NCBI GenBank assembly: GCA_051294375.1
Contig: CM119269.1
Span: forward strand, 12,804,790-12,868,789
Direction: 5' to 3'
DNA from: Paraspadella gotoi
Lineage: Eukaryota; Chaetognatha
DNA length: 64,000 nt
Under the pieces are notes generated by a model that was not told where the DNA came from, ran no database searches, and saw nothing but the letters and a program-made list of their open reading frames with translations. Position numbers and translations under genes: made by a program. Shown here piece after piece: positions 12,695 through 24,851 of the stretch. How positions within the stretch are numbered: position 1 is the first letter of the stretch; each line of letters opens with the position of its first letter.

Positions 12695-13045
12695 CTGCAT
12701 TGATACTTAAGTCCTTCAAAAAAAAACCTTTCTTAAACTTCATGTCAGTTCTTCAAAAAAAAAGTCTTTCTGCGTCTGAAGTTTTTCTGCATCTATACTT
12801 CAACACTTAAAAAAAAAAGTCGTTCTGCATCTGTACTTCAGCACTTTAAAAAAAGTCTTTCTGCATCTGTACTTCAGCCCTTCAAAAGAAAGAAGTCTTT
12901 CTGCATCTGTACTTCAGCACTTCAAAAAAAAGTCTTTCCGCATCTGTACTTCAGCACTTCAAAAAAAAAAGGCTTTCTGTATCTGTACTTCAGCACTTCA
13001 AAAAAAAGATCATCTTTCTGCATCAGCACTTCATTCCTTCAATTC
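12695..13045 (+). repeat. ~40-bp minisatellite
   Basis: Seven to eight imperfect copies of a unit of the form TCTTTCTGCATCTGTACTTC + AGCACTTCAAAAAAAAG. The A run varies in length between units. It lies directly upstream of the first coding exon of gene A. Confidence 0.9.
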
Positions 13046-13203
13046 AAGAGAATCTTCGTTATTCGCGACTTCTCCAAACAGTTTCACTACAATATCATTA
13101 CAATTCACACTGTCGCTCCAAGAATAAATTGATTAAAAAAATTTTAAAATAAATTGAATAATCCTCCATCGCCAAAAAAAGAGTGTTCTATTTTCCTCCA
13201 GGC

Positions 13204-15091
13204 ATGGCTACCATTTATTTCAACGCGTTCTCCTGCGGGGAGAACCTCAAACTGGTCGTCGACGGTCAACCCTGGGACGCGGAGGCGTCGATGATGCTTA
13301 GCGAAGATCTTCGCTATTTATTGGGTCGCGGATTCAACGAGGGCGTCGAGCCTAAAGGTTTCAATCATTTTGTCGGGTTCGATTCGGACCCGCGGGTGCA
13401 AAGAAAGCATTGCTTGCTTGCTTGCTCGGACGGCGTCTGGAAACTGAGACCTTTGGAAGGTAGCGTCGCCGTCGACGGCAGCACCGTCCTCAAGGGAGAT
13501 AAGAAAGAGATCAATCAAAGAAGTCGAATCAAAATCGGAAATACGAAAATAACTATCGTTCCGCTAAATTGTGTTTCGAAGTCGGGAAAAGAGGAAGGGG
13601 TGACCGAAAAAGTTAAGGCGACGCCGGAGAAGAATACTAACCTTGTCGCGAACTTACCCGCCGTAAAAAAACTCCGAACCCCCTCTAAGTCCATTCTAAA
13701 AAAATCCGTTATTTCTAAGGATGTCGATTCAAAACGCAAAGGACTTTGCTCGGCGCCGACACCGGGTAATATATCTTTCTGAAGTTTGGCCGATAAAGAA
13801 GCTTTTTTTTTAAATTTAACTTGTGAATTTAGGACTCGGGACGAAGGATAAAGAATCAATTCACGACAAAACAGTGAAGATAAGTGATACTCCCACTTGT
13901 CTGTACTCACCGGTCTCAGACAGAGATCAAGAATTCGCTCCAAATTCACCGACGATCGAAGGTTCCTCGTCTACGATCGCCTCAAAAAGCGGAGCGATCG
14001 AAGGGCGAGATTCGTCGCACTGGATCGGATCCAAAAGCCGTGCTATCGAAGGAGGTGATTTGTCGTTCCCGGTCGGCTCGAAAAGCCGCTCGATGGAAGG
14101 ACGTGATTCGTCGTTCCCGGTCGGCTCAACAAGCAGCGGGATCGAAGGCGCGAGAAAACGAAAAATCGAGGAAACTGCGACGAAAGATGTCGCGATAAAG
14201 AAAAGAATCATTGAAAAGTAAGAAAGGGATCGACAGGGTTATTAAGTGGTCCAGGCTAATTTGATTAAAAAATCCCCTTTTATTGCAGAAATTCGGAAGA
14301 AAATGAATTATTCGGAAAACCTGCTCTATCATTAGGTAAGTTGTCTTTAGTTTATCTGTTTTAAATAAAGCTTAGCTTGAAAAAGAAATGATAAATTGTT
14401 TTAACAAATCTCGATCGAGCTAGTTTTCATTTATGCATGTAATTTGAAAAAAAATTCAATTATTAATTATTGATTTCATAAATAGGCGTTAATAACAATC
14501 ATCATTAAAAATAACTTGTGCCAATTAACCCTGCACTTGCATCATAAATATAACGGCCACATGATTAAAGTTTTATGTTGATTACTATGGATTATTATTG
14601 TGGTTTCCATGGAAACCGATGTGGCAGCGATCACACTTTTCCTTATTTTTGTTATGTGGATTGTGGAGTGTGGACTCTGGACAGTTGGCCGTAGCACACC
14701 GATTCCGTGCAAAGTTGAAGTGTTATGCACGACTTCATGAGAATTTTCTAGTTTTATTTTCGTCATTGTAGTGAACTTATTTAAAACATGACATTTATGG
14801 TTATTGTTTATCGAAATTGATCAGATGAAAAGAGAGGGTGAGTACAGAACAGTACAGAATCAGTTCAGACCCGATTACAAGTTACAAGTTAGTTTCGATG
14901 TTATGATTGTATGAAGTTGAAGGTATATAATTTATGATTTAAGTTAACGATTAGAAAAAAGGTAAGTATAAAACAGTTAAGAGTTTCATTCTCCAATCAA
15001 TGTTTAAAAACAAACGATTTAAGATTACTCAAAATTGTAAATTTAAAAACATAATAATAATAATAATTTTCAATTCCTTTCTTTCTTTATT

Positions 15092-15179
<88 letters not shown>

Positions 15180-16693
15180 TTAATTTCCAATTTTTCTATT
15201 TTTACAGCAAAAGATAAAATAAATCTAAATTTTTTAGATGTTTTTCTTCGCTGGTGTGACTTCATTGAACAAAAGGCGTTTCTGTCTGTTTTATTATTTA
15301 TGTATATATCACATTATAATTCCACTCTCCATTTTACTTACCCACCCCAGTCTCCCCTCAACCGATCAAAATCCTCTACCAGTCGACTCCCTGCGACTTT
15401 CCCCCCCTTCCACCCGCCTTGCTCTCCGTTCTCTCCCGCGAGAACAAGGCTTGGCTCCTGACCAATCCCGATTTGACCTCCCTGCCATCCGTGGAGACCC
15501 TCGCCGCGGCCTTTCGATCCTCCGACGTCGTCGACGAAGGCGTTGGGGAGATGATCTCTTGGGATTCTTACTCCGAATCGATCGTCGACTTTTCGTTGAG
15601 AAACTTGAGGGATCGAATCGACTCGAAGGGGGCGTCCTCTCGACTTCCCGGTGCCACGAGACTCTTGCACTTTCAAAGAATGGGGCCACTTATAGAGACG
15701 AGTCCCGAAGTGGCGACTTTCGCCGCAAAATGCTGCGACATTTCGACGGAAGAGTGGCGCCGCCTCGCTGTCGGTTTGACGCTTTGCAAAGTGGGCGTGA
15801 CGGGCGATGACGAGAGGAAAAGGAAAATCGGGGTTCAGAGATTCGGATTTCTTCGTTTGACGAGCGTCGTCGAAAATCAAGATGGCCGCCACGCGTGCGC
15901 GGAGATTCGAATAACTTTCCGAAAATGGAGTCGGGGCGAACCCTCGTTTTTCGAACTCAAGAGCGACGCCTGCGTTCCGGCGGAAGAGGAACTTCGCCGC
16001 TTGGCGTCGCTGGCGGCGTTGCGGAGACGACGCTCCCTGACGTGGCTCCCCGACGTCTCGCCCACTCAGAGCAGGGACGTCGCCGACAGACTCAAGGACG
16101 CCGGCGATACGCTGACCCTTTTCGCGGCTTCGAGCGGCGACGAAACCGCTAGACGAAGGAGACTCTCGAAATTGGCGGAGATGTTGTGGGGCCGATTGGA
16201 TATCCACGACGGAGATCCCGTTAGGAATTCGAAAATCTTCGTGACTTCGAACAACGTGGTCAGACTTGAAAGCGAATTGACTGAATATCCGGAAATATTA
16301 CCCGCGTCTCACTTTCCGATGTTTACCTGGAATATCGACCCACCCGACGTGAACCATAATCGAATTCAACCCTCGTCTATTACGATGTTTCAATTGAGTC
16401 ATGATTGCGAGAGTCTATATAAATGGACGAGTTCAAATATAAACGGCGTCGTTCTTGTGGTTTTCGACGCTCATTTGGTGGCTGAAGTCGATCTGTTGGA
16501 ACCTTTGGCAAGATTGAGGGTCCAACATTTGATTTTAATTGGAGACTTTTATAAATCTGCGAATAATACTACTAATAGTTATAAATGGACTTTATTTGAA
16601 AGAGTTTTGAGGAAACAATATCATCTTAAAGACGGATTTTTAAGTAATAAAATTTGTTTGTTTTTTAAAGAAGACCGTATTATTATAAATTGA
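13204..16693 (+). CDS. Gene A: FHA-like domain plus degenerate SF1 helicase core
   Basis: Five exons (13204-13765, 13833-14217, 14289-14335, 15208-15255, 15351-16693) join in phase to 794 codons. The fourth exon's donor (T|GTGACT) is the weakest junction. The ATG follows acceptor TTCCTCCAG|GC. Residues 35-120 look like an FHA phosphopeptide-binding domain: GR at 41-42, QRKH at 66-69 where SxxH is usual, and DG at 91-92. Residues 190-330 are low-complexity with repeats around GSKSR. The last 220 residues follow UPF1/senataxin-type helicases in order: Q-motif SPTQ (584), Walker A position SSGDET (608, no GKT), KIFVTSNNVV (642), Walker B position VVFDAH (717), LILIGD (741) and LRKQYHL (767, family QYRM). 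The catalytic Lys and DE are missing and the second RecA domain is absent. I infer a nuclear pseudo-helicase adaptor. Its partner is unknown. Confidence 0.7.
15076..15180. repeat. TTTC microsatellite in gene A intron
   Basis: An almost pure (TTTC)n tract of about 100 bp inside the third intron of gene A. Confidence 0.95.
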
Positions 16694-16847
16694 TTGGTTG
16701 GTTTACTATTGCCTGTACATTGTATATATTTGATTGGTTATTATTAAATTTGATGAGTGAATCTGAAAAAAATCATCAAAATGATTCTGTCTTTAGATTT
16801 TATTAGCTTTTTTTTGTTCCAACCAAAGTAAATTTATAAGAAAGTTG
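16694..16847. other. 3' flank of gene A
   Basis: AT-rich 3' UTR or intergenic sequence. No further feature is seen. Confidence 0.4.
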
Positions 16848-17119
16848 AATATCATTTATTTTTGCATATTCTAAAAATTGGGAATGACGAACTACTCATT
16901 TTAGAAAATGTTATTTTTATAAATGTATAATAAATGCTGATAATACTATCCTTGTTCTATTGTTACTATTATTCACTTATAAAACATCAAATGTAATTGA
17001 TTCATGATAGCAACGCGAGAGTCCAGCTGTCTTTTTAAAATGCATTTATAAAAATAATATTTTCTAAAATAATTAGTTCGTCAGACCCAATAATAGTATA
17101 TGCAAAAATAAATGATATT
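16848..17119. mobile_element. Inverted-repeat MITE-like element (272 bp)
   Basis: The left arm (AATATCATTTATTTTTGCAT and onward to about 16925) is an imperfect reverse complement of the right arm (about 17039-17119, ending ATGCAAAAATAAATGATATT). The spacer is about 110 bp. There is no coding capacity. It fits a non-autonomous foldback or MITE-type insertion. Confidence 0.8.
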
Positions 17120-17510
17120 GGGGCGTTCTTGAAAAAAAAGGCCAACAATTGTTTATTGTAATTAAAAAATATTAAAAAGAAGAATTGTAATTCCTATGTG
17201 TTGCGCTGCAGTGACTTTATTTTCATATGTATTTCTCTTTAATCACATGATATGACATCACTAAAAATCTTTCCTTGCCTGTGTATTTATGATATTCACA
17301 GCATCAAAATTATGTCCTTTATTCCTTATAGTTTTTGGAATTATTATTATATTTGGGTTTTTTTTCTGTCTTAACAAATGAGCTGCCAACTATAGGCAAA
17401 TTTATGTATTTTTAATTGACGTGGGATATACCAACGGACCGAACGACAGACCGACCAAAAAGTGACTTATAGAGTTGCTCCGCGAGTACTCGCGGCGCAA
17501 CTAAAAAGTA
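17120..17510. other. Intergenic with two dispersed motifs
   Basis: GTTGCGCTGCAGTGACTTTA near 17199 recurs near 18195. A CGGACCGAACGACAGACCGA-type block (17434-17490), followed by AAGTGACTTATAGAG, recurs in diverged form near 46.44, 51.2 and 55.64 kb, so both belong to dispersed repeats. Confidence 0.6.
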
Positions 17511-17705
17511 CGGTTTTTTCAGCCAAAGCGTCGAGGTTAAATTTAACTTCAACATATTTATTTTTCACATTCATCTTTTTCAGCCAATGCGCAGAGGTTA
17601 TTTAACTTCAACCTATCTATATTTTTATAATATTATTTTTAGCCAATTCACAGAGGATATTTAACATCCACCCATTTATTTTTCATATTCATCTTCAAAT
17701 TTCAG
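17511..17705 (+). repeat. ~63-bp tandem repeat upstream of gene B
   Basis: Three imperfect copies of a unit carrying TTTTTCAGCCAA, GCAGAGGTTA, TTTAACTTCAAC and TTTATTTTTCA. The last copy runs into TTTCAG just before the gene B start codon, so the repeat occupies its immediate 5' region. Confidence 0.8.
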
Positions 17706-17733
17706 AAACACTTAATTTCAAATTATATTTACA

Positions 17734-19585
17734 ATGGAAATCGAGAGGTTCATCTTTCATCATTTGAAAGAAGAAAAAGAATGCCTTGTTGCATTGAAAG
17801 ACATTGTCAAAGCATCCAACGGACTTATTACCAGAAATGAAGTTGAAAGGGGAATCTTCAAGTGTTTCCCCAACGTCCGAAGGATTCCCCATGTTTTGAA
17901 CAAATGCAACGTCAGCTTCCATGGGCTGTCCAGTCAAACCGTGAACATTCCTTCTAGACACGTCTCGACAAAAACAATAATGGAGTGGTTGGGGAAATAC
18001 GCGCAGACGAGAGTAAACGTCATGACTCCGCCGGGTAGTCTTGGAGGATCTTCACCCTCTCCTGGAATCGGGGTCTTTAACCTAAACACCGGTAAGATTT
18101 TCTGAAGACTTATAGTCCTATATTTATGAAATTAGTACAACCAATAAAAAATTATCCATTCATTTATTAAACAAGAAGCAACAAGTTCAAGGTGTTGCGC
18201 TGCAGTGACTTTATTTCATACCTAATGATCTATTGATGAGGTAGACAAATATATATGTTCAAGAAACATCTTATGGTTGATCAGTTGATCACTTATTTGT
18301 AAAGTATTAAATAAAATAACAAACTATGCCAGATTGACATTATGATCACATGATCCAATAAATACAACTAGGAAACATAAGCACAGGAAACAATTTTTTA
18401 TACTTTACCAGTCTGCCAAGTAATAATTAAATTGACTAGATATTCTAAGTATTACCTTTCCTATCAATAAATTCAACATTTTCATTTTTTTTCACAGAAT
18501 TGACGGACTCAACTTTCCAGACTTCCATCCAAATGGAACCAATTCACCAACAGCAAAGTAATGTCCGAAACTTTGCTCCATATAATTCAACAATTTTTAA
18601 ACAAAATTATCAGTTGAGCTTTAACGATGCGCGACTCTTCGATCTTCACCGACAAGAGCGGCAGCCCACACAAAATGTTCACATTTTTCAACCACAGCAG
18701 CAAACAAATAACGAACATCAGAATCATAATGAGATGCAGCAACGGCAGACCCAGCAGCAACACCAGACCATAACCACGATCACTACCAGTATAACCCAAC
18801 CAACCAACCCACATCACGGGTCACAAGTAAATGACGCAAATGAAAAGAGAAGTTATGAGCAACTGTTCCCTTATAAAAACGCAACTGATCCGGAACGAGA
18901 GAAAACCATAAAGAGGCGTCGATTGGAGGTTCAACTTGACCTAATTCGTCAAAAAAAGAAGCTCATCATGGATCAGTACGATGAAAATCCTCAACCTGAA
19001 TTCTCGGCAGAAATGTTTTTACAGTCTTATGATGATGAGCCTCTTCTTCAAGCTAGAAATTTGAGTCCGCCACTTTCTCCACAAGTTACAGAAAACCATT
19101 TTGATGAAATAACAACAGAAAATGATCATGAAACAACTCCTGGCCAAGAAACAACTGGCCAAGAAACAAGTAATGAGCGAGACACAACAAGAAGTGAATC
19201 TAATGGCCAAATAGAAACAACTAACGGCCAAGAAGAAACAACTAATGGCCAAGAAGAAACAACTAATGGCCAAGAAGAAATAACTAACCGCCGAGAAACC
19301 GTCATCAGAGAAAGAGACAAATTGTCTCCGGAACAAGGCGATCCACCCAATCAAACCTTTTGTTCCAGTAATTCAAATCCCGACCAAAATAAATCAGGGA
19401 CGAGAACGGGGTTTTACTGTCCGAGAATTCTCCAGGACGAGGATTCGAAAGAAAATTTTACGTCCGTCGCTGAATCTGAGAAAGAAAAGAAAACTTTATT
19501 TTCCGATGACGATTGGTTGACTGAAGAAGAAATCTCCTTTATTATGGAAAGAAGACGTCAGGATCATGTAATTGTTTTGGATTGA
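17734..19585 (+). CDS. Gene B: Gln-rich, probably nuclear protein
   Basis: Two exons (17734-18091, 18498-19585) join in phase through donor ACCG|GTAAGA and acceptor TTTCACAG|AA, giving 481 aa. The first ~75 residues form a compact region rich in helix formers, with RITHV-free basic patches around RRIPHVLNKC. I do not recognise the family; a small helical or winged-helix DNA-binding fold is possible. Residues 125-250 are Gln- and His-rich. A basic stretch with a likely nuclear signal, KTIKRRRLEVQL, precedes a coiled-coil-prone segment. The middle of exon 2 has about four tandem repeats of TNGQEE. The C-terminus is acidic. It lies between the degenerate helicase gene A and the degenerate exonuclease gene C in the same orientation, but shared function is only a guess. 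Confidence 0.7.
18128..18230 (-). repeat. Dispersed repeats in gene B intron
   Basis: Reverse-complement copy of the AATGGATAATTTTTATATTG family (18128-18180), followed by the TTGCGCTGCAGTGACTTTAT motif (about 18195-18216). Both occur elsewhere in the window. Confidence 0.65.
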
Positions 19586-20013
19586 TCTACATGAATAGCA
19601 TGTTTGGTGTTTGCTAATCTTCACAAAATTTTCGGTTCAAAGTTAAACATTATGGATTCGGAGATTTTTGTCTATCGTGATTACAGAGTTCTGTACGATG
19701 AAAGAGAAAATACATTGTTTTCCTATCAAAAAAACAAATATTCTTTTTATTGTTAATTGTCACGATTCGAAGTTCCATCTAGCCTTCTTTTTGGTATGAA
19801 ATATACGATGGTCCGATGTGGCATTGTGAATATTATTGATATTTCAGGGGCTTATAAAAAATTGCATAATTCGATTATTTCTAAAAAAATTTAGTATTCT
19901 CTGGGTATATTATGTATAATACAAGTTTGATTACCAATAAAAATTATTTACCATTTTTAGAAAAAATTAAAAGAATAAAACAATAAAGGAAAAAAAAAAA
20001 CACTAAATCAAAA
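19586..20013. other. Gene B to gene C spacer
   Basis: AT-rich 3' and 5' flanks. No other gene or clear repeat is seen. Confidence 0.4.
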
Positions 20014-21114
20014 ATGAAGATTTGTTTTGTGAACGCGCAAACAAGCGCGGACGAAAACGCCACTATCCTTCAAATCGGCGCGCAAAGCCTGGATCGGAAA
20101 CAGTTCAGCGTGTTCGTCATCCCAGAAAAGGAATACGAACGAAAGGGGGAAGGTAGGAAAATATGATGCATTTTGTGATGAATTATTAAAACTTCGTTCA
20201 GTTCATCATTATTCCATGAATGTTATTTTCATCCCCCTTTTCTCTTTTCAAAACAGACCACGGGATTTCTATTAACAAAGCCACTGGTCGCGTGACGAAA
20301 TTTGGCGACTACGTAGATTACGCCAAGACTCCAGAGCAAGCTCTGAGAGAATTCTTGGCGTACACGCATACTCTTGCCGACTTTGGCGGGTGAGTTTTAA
20401 CGGGTATTTATTGCGGTTGTAAGGGGGTCATGGTTTTTTATGCCAGTTATTGCCAGTGAAGTTGGAGATAAAAAATTGCGAACAAAATGAGATAAATCGA
20501 TTGATTAAAATCTGAAAAGCAAATGAAATCGACTTGGTTAATGTGACATTCATTTTCATGAGGGGACAGGGAAAGAAAACTTTGGTTTACATTTGTAAAA
20601 TAAATTATAAATTATACTTCCAAATAATGTGAAGTTTGGAGACAGGCATTTGAACCGAGGGAATAAAATTATTTTTAAACGGGCATTGGAATTTCAATAA
20701 TTATATTTTTGGAGCTTTTATTCTCTTTTAACATAATATCAATCAGAATTTCCACTTTTCTTGGTTAGGATAACAAAATGGCCTTATTTACCCAGAACGA
20801 CCCATTTAATCTTAAATTCGGAATTAGGTTAAAGGTTATACATCACGCATAAAACGGGGTAAATATTTTCGCAATCGAGTAAACAAAAAGATTTAGGAAT
20901 CTTCAGATTTTTTTTTCAGGATTTCTTTTTCTATATTTTTTTCCTATAAATTTAAAAAAAAAATTAATTCCTAAATACTAAGGCTTTTATTAAATAGTCT
21001 ATACAAAATATCGAGATTGGTTTATTTCTTTAAACCTTTCATTCAAAATTAAAGTCATTACTATGGTAAGAAAGAAAGAATTAGAGGAGGATGAAGCAGA
21101 TGAGTAGGGTAAAA

Positions 21115-21203
<89 letters not shown>

Positions 21204-22775
21204 AGAAAAGGAAAGAGTGTTGCAGTTATTGAAGAGACGAATTTTTGAGAGAGGTCGCTGCCACAAGAGACTCTTTGCAGGTATAGTTGCAGTCATCAAA
21301 CCAGAGTCATCAGAATATACGTTGAATCTAAAATTTATGATAAAAAGACAGATAAATCAAAAAAGAAAAGTAAAAACAGTTAAATTCTTTCTTAAGGATT
21401 TTCAAGAAGACTGTTCTCATTTCGTTCGGGCCATACCGTGAAACATATCCATGAATTTCAGTAACCAATTGAAAGGTCTTTTCATCCTCTTGAATTCGCC
21501 GTATGCGAACGAAAAATTTGTTCAGGAAAAATCAATAAAATGAAGAAAAGATCACTTAATTCTCGAATTCCAACTATTCCTTTTCGGTTTTACCCCATTT
21601 TATGCGTGATGAGTTAAGGACTATGTTAGGGATTAAGCTAATGATTAAGGTTAGGGATTGGGTTAGTAATGAGGGTTATGGAATAAGTTTAAGGATTAGG
21701 GTTTAAAATTAGAGGTTAGAGTTAGAATTCAGGCATAAAGCCTTTATAAAATATTTAATATGTTTAATATTTATATATCATCTCCCAATCATTTCAGAGT
21801 TAATAATGGTCTCGTTATCTTCACGCTGAATGGGAATTCAGGCATCAACACTCTCCTTTCTCGATTTTTAAATCACGACGCAGCAAAAAAAATTTTTGTG
21901 GGCGACCTCACCAACTACTTACCCTCGCAGATGAAGGGAACTGCTGCCAGAATTCTCTCTTTAATCTCTCCCAATTTCAGGTGACATTCCTTACCTATGA
22001 GTTCGTCATTCAATGAACCCAATTTTTTAAATAAAACGTTATTCAATAAAAATTAAATTATGTGTTTTTTGACTAAGACAATGATAAATAAAGAAAGAGA
22101 GGGGAAAGGAAACAAAAGATGGAAAGAAAGAAACAAATGTAGAAACACAAAAGTTAAAAAAATCCAATGATAACAGTATAAATCCGGCTGGTTATGTTTT
22201 TAAGTTTACGATAATGTTACTAGAGCTAGATTAAGCTATAGTTGATAACAAAATTTGGCCTTATTCACCCTAAATACCCCATTGCATCTGAAGTTCGAAA
22301 TTAAGTTAATTTTTTTTAGCTAAAAATTAGGTTAAAGGTTATAGTTTAGGTAAAAGATTATTCTTAAAGATTAGGTAAGTCAATAAGGTTAGGGATTAGG
22401 TTTTTAAGTTTGATGGTGAGGGTTAGAGATTAGGAATTAATGTTTAGGGTTAGCGTTAAATATTATGTTAATTAGGGACTCTGGTTTCGGATTAGGGTCA
22501 TGGTTTTGGTAACAGATTTAATATGAAAGTTAAAATTAGGTTTAGAAATTAAGAAACAGTACTGCCTACTTGGGGGAACTTTTGGAATAGAGATCCCAAA
22601 ATTCATGAATGACTTCTGTACAATTTCTTCCGACAGATGGGAGTCGAACGAGGCCTTGGGTGAAGGGCGCGCCGTTCGCGAAGTGGCGAGGTGTCTTTTG
22701 GGACGTAACCGAACCATCGGCGCCGCGAACGACCTCGTTTTGGGAGAGCGACGACAACGGCGACGACAACGTTGA
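20014..22775 (+). CDS. Gene C: DEDDh exonuclease-like protein lacking catalytic residues
   Basis: Four exons (20014-20152, 20257-20389, 21798-21980, 22637-22775) join in phase to exactly 198 codons including the stop. The order of conserved blocks matches the DEDDh 3'-5' exonuclease fold: ILQIGAQS and FSVFVIPEKE (family IIQIAA and FSVYVxPE), EQALREFLAY, then LVIFTLNGNSGINTLLSRF where HNxxFD would sit, and NEALGEGRAVREVA where HxALxD is expected. The DxE of motif I is replaced by FVNAQTSAD, and the motif II and III acids are also gone, so nuclease activity is unlikely. The similarity is to PML-type and TREX-type exonuclease domains in general; the exact relative is unknown. The C-terminal tail is Arg-rich. 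Confidence 0.65.
21118..21201. repeat. GA microsatellite in gene C intron 2
   Basis: Uninterrupted (GA)n of about 84 bp. The open frame that spans it (21091-21441) is intronic and is not called. Confidence 0.95.
21605..22485. repeat. Degenerate TTAGGG-like blocks in gene C introns
   Basis: Two blocks (about 21610-21740 and 22320-22480) of irregular GGTTAGGGATTAGG-type sequence, the opposite strand of the block at 655-900. Exon 3 of gene C lies between them. Confidence 0.7.
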
Positions 22776-24851
22776 CGAAGTGGAAGACGACGACGAAAAA
22801 AATTGAAAAACCGTCGTTGTCATATCTTGGTCTCTTGCTCATCTTCACGAAAATGTTAAAAAAAAAACTGAATTTGAATCGACAGAATCTCGGACTTTGC
22901 AATGCGTCGAATATCATCGTCGCGTTTTCGTATAAACTTTTAGTTTTTCGAACGACGCTTATTTTTGAATGAGTTCAAAATTTACTCCGACGATAAATAG
23001 TTCGTTCTAGTAAATGTCTACATCCCGACAAAAAATATTTTCGTATAATCCCGAAAAAATATAAATTTGTACTAGTCGAAATTTTTTTGTTTTAATTCAA
23101 ATTCAAAAAAATAATACTATCTGACAGTGCGGCTTCCGTGCCAATAAATCAATAAATATAATAATAATAATCAAACATGTCACGTGATCTGTATAAGAAA
23201 AGGAAGGTTTATACTAAGTAATAATCAATGATGATTAATGATATTTAATCCTAATCATACGTACTGATTTATTAAATAATCACGAACGAACTGAGTTTAT
23301 TTTTGATCCAACGTTTGGAAAAAGTTTATGTCCAACACATGTTTCTCATTATTTGTCAGAAAAATCCGCTGCTTTACTTTCTCTTAGCCTTTTTTGCTCC
23401 CTTGTCTGACTTTTCATCTGTGGGAAATAAATCTTAAAATGTCAGACACAGTTTATCGAATTAGTCCAGCTTGGCTAAATTGCTTTGCACCTATTGTTTG
23501 TTTAGTTTGCAGTATTGCTGTGGCTGGTATTTCCAATTTCTAGCATTCTTTACTTATCTAGTGGTTTTCTGTGAAATAAAATTATTCATCAATTTTTGTT
23601 AGCTTAACTTTTTGATGAATTGAAACTCTTGTGTGATTGTACTGAAAAATTCTCTGTTTTTAATACGGTTTTTGATTGTTAGCATTAGTCTTTGAATCGT
23701 GTTTTTCAATAAACTTTTATATATATATATATGTAGATGTATTAATTAATCAAATAATTAAGCAGTTAATTAATCAATTAGTCAATTATTTAATCAATAA
23801 TTAATCAGTCAATTAATCAATCAATTAAATATTCAATCAATCAATTTATTTATCTATTAATTAATTAAATTAATCAATTGTGTGATTAAGCTGGAAATCA
23901 AGTTTCAATGGAAATCGTCTGAGTGGAAAATGAGTTTAAATGGAAAAAGAAAAAAACTGTTTCACTAATTGATTAAGCTGCTCTTTTCTTTTTATATTAA
24001 ATGTAAATCAATTAGTCAAATAAATAATCAATAATTAATTAATCAGTCAATTAATCAATCAATTTAATTTATATATTAATTAATTTTTCAATCAATTAAT
24101 TATTTAATTAATCAATCAGTCAATCGTTATCGCATTATTGTCGTCGCCATCATCGTCGTCGTCGCTTTTGCGGAACAAATTAAATAATTTATTAATTAAC
24201 TACCGCTTATGATCGTGGGCAGATACGACATTGTCTGCTCAAACTTGTTTTTATCTGAGACAGAAAAAAATTTGTTTAGTTTAGTTATATTTTAAACGAA
24301 AAATTGAAAAAAATAGGTTTTTTTTTATCTCTAAATAGAAATCCACTATGAAATTAATTTCACTAGGGGCGGGGATTCAAAACTTTAGTCTTGAAGTCTA
24401 CTTTTAGGTAAAAAAAAGAATTTATTAAAAAAGTTCGATTTTAATGCTTTTGTTGCTATTAAAATTACAATATTACTATATAATGATAAAATTTTTTGAA
24501 ATAAATCTTAACTTTTTTGATGGATTCTGATAGAGCATAAAAAGTTAAATAAAAAATTTAACTACAACTTTCAAAAATATTTATGACACAATAGAAAAAA
24601 TGGCGTAACGTTACTGTTCCGTGCATAAAAAAAATTCACTGTTCAATTATTATTATATTTCTCTTTATTTTTTGAAACGTTATAGTTTCATATGCTGATA
24701 TCCAAAATATCAATGCAAAATCTTTTTTTGTTTTTTTGATATGACTGAATATAGGGTGAAAGATGATAAATTTAAAAAAAAAGTTACTTATTCATATTTA
24801 TTCATAGAATTGTAATAGAAAAAAATATAAAAAAATAATAGTACTAATAGT
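22776..24851. other. AT-rich region without a gene, ATTAATCA repeats
   Basis: After the gene C stop there is no convincing frame. Positions 23735-23880 and 24000-24125 are built from ATTAATCAATCAATTA-like words, and a short TCG-rich stretch lies near 24140-24165. GATTCTGATAGAGC near 24525 matches the end of the inverted-repeat element at 27741. Confidence 0.6.

Noticed and set aside
15338-16207. 289-codon minus frame opposite gene A
   Set aside because: Shadow of the GC-rich coding exon. The plus strand has phase-consistent splicing and ordered helicase motifs.
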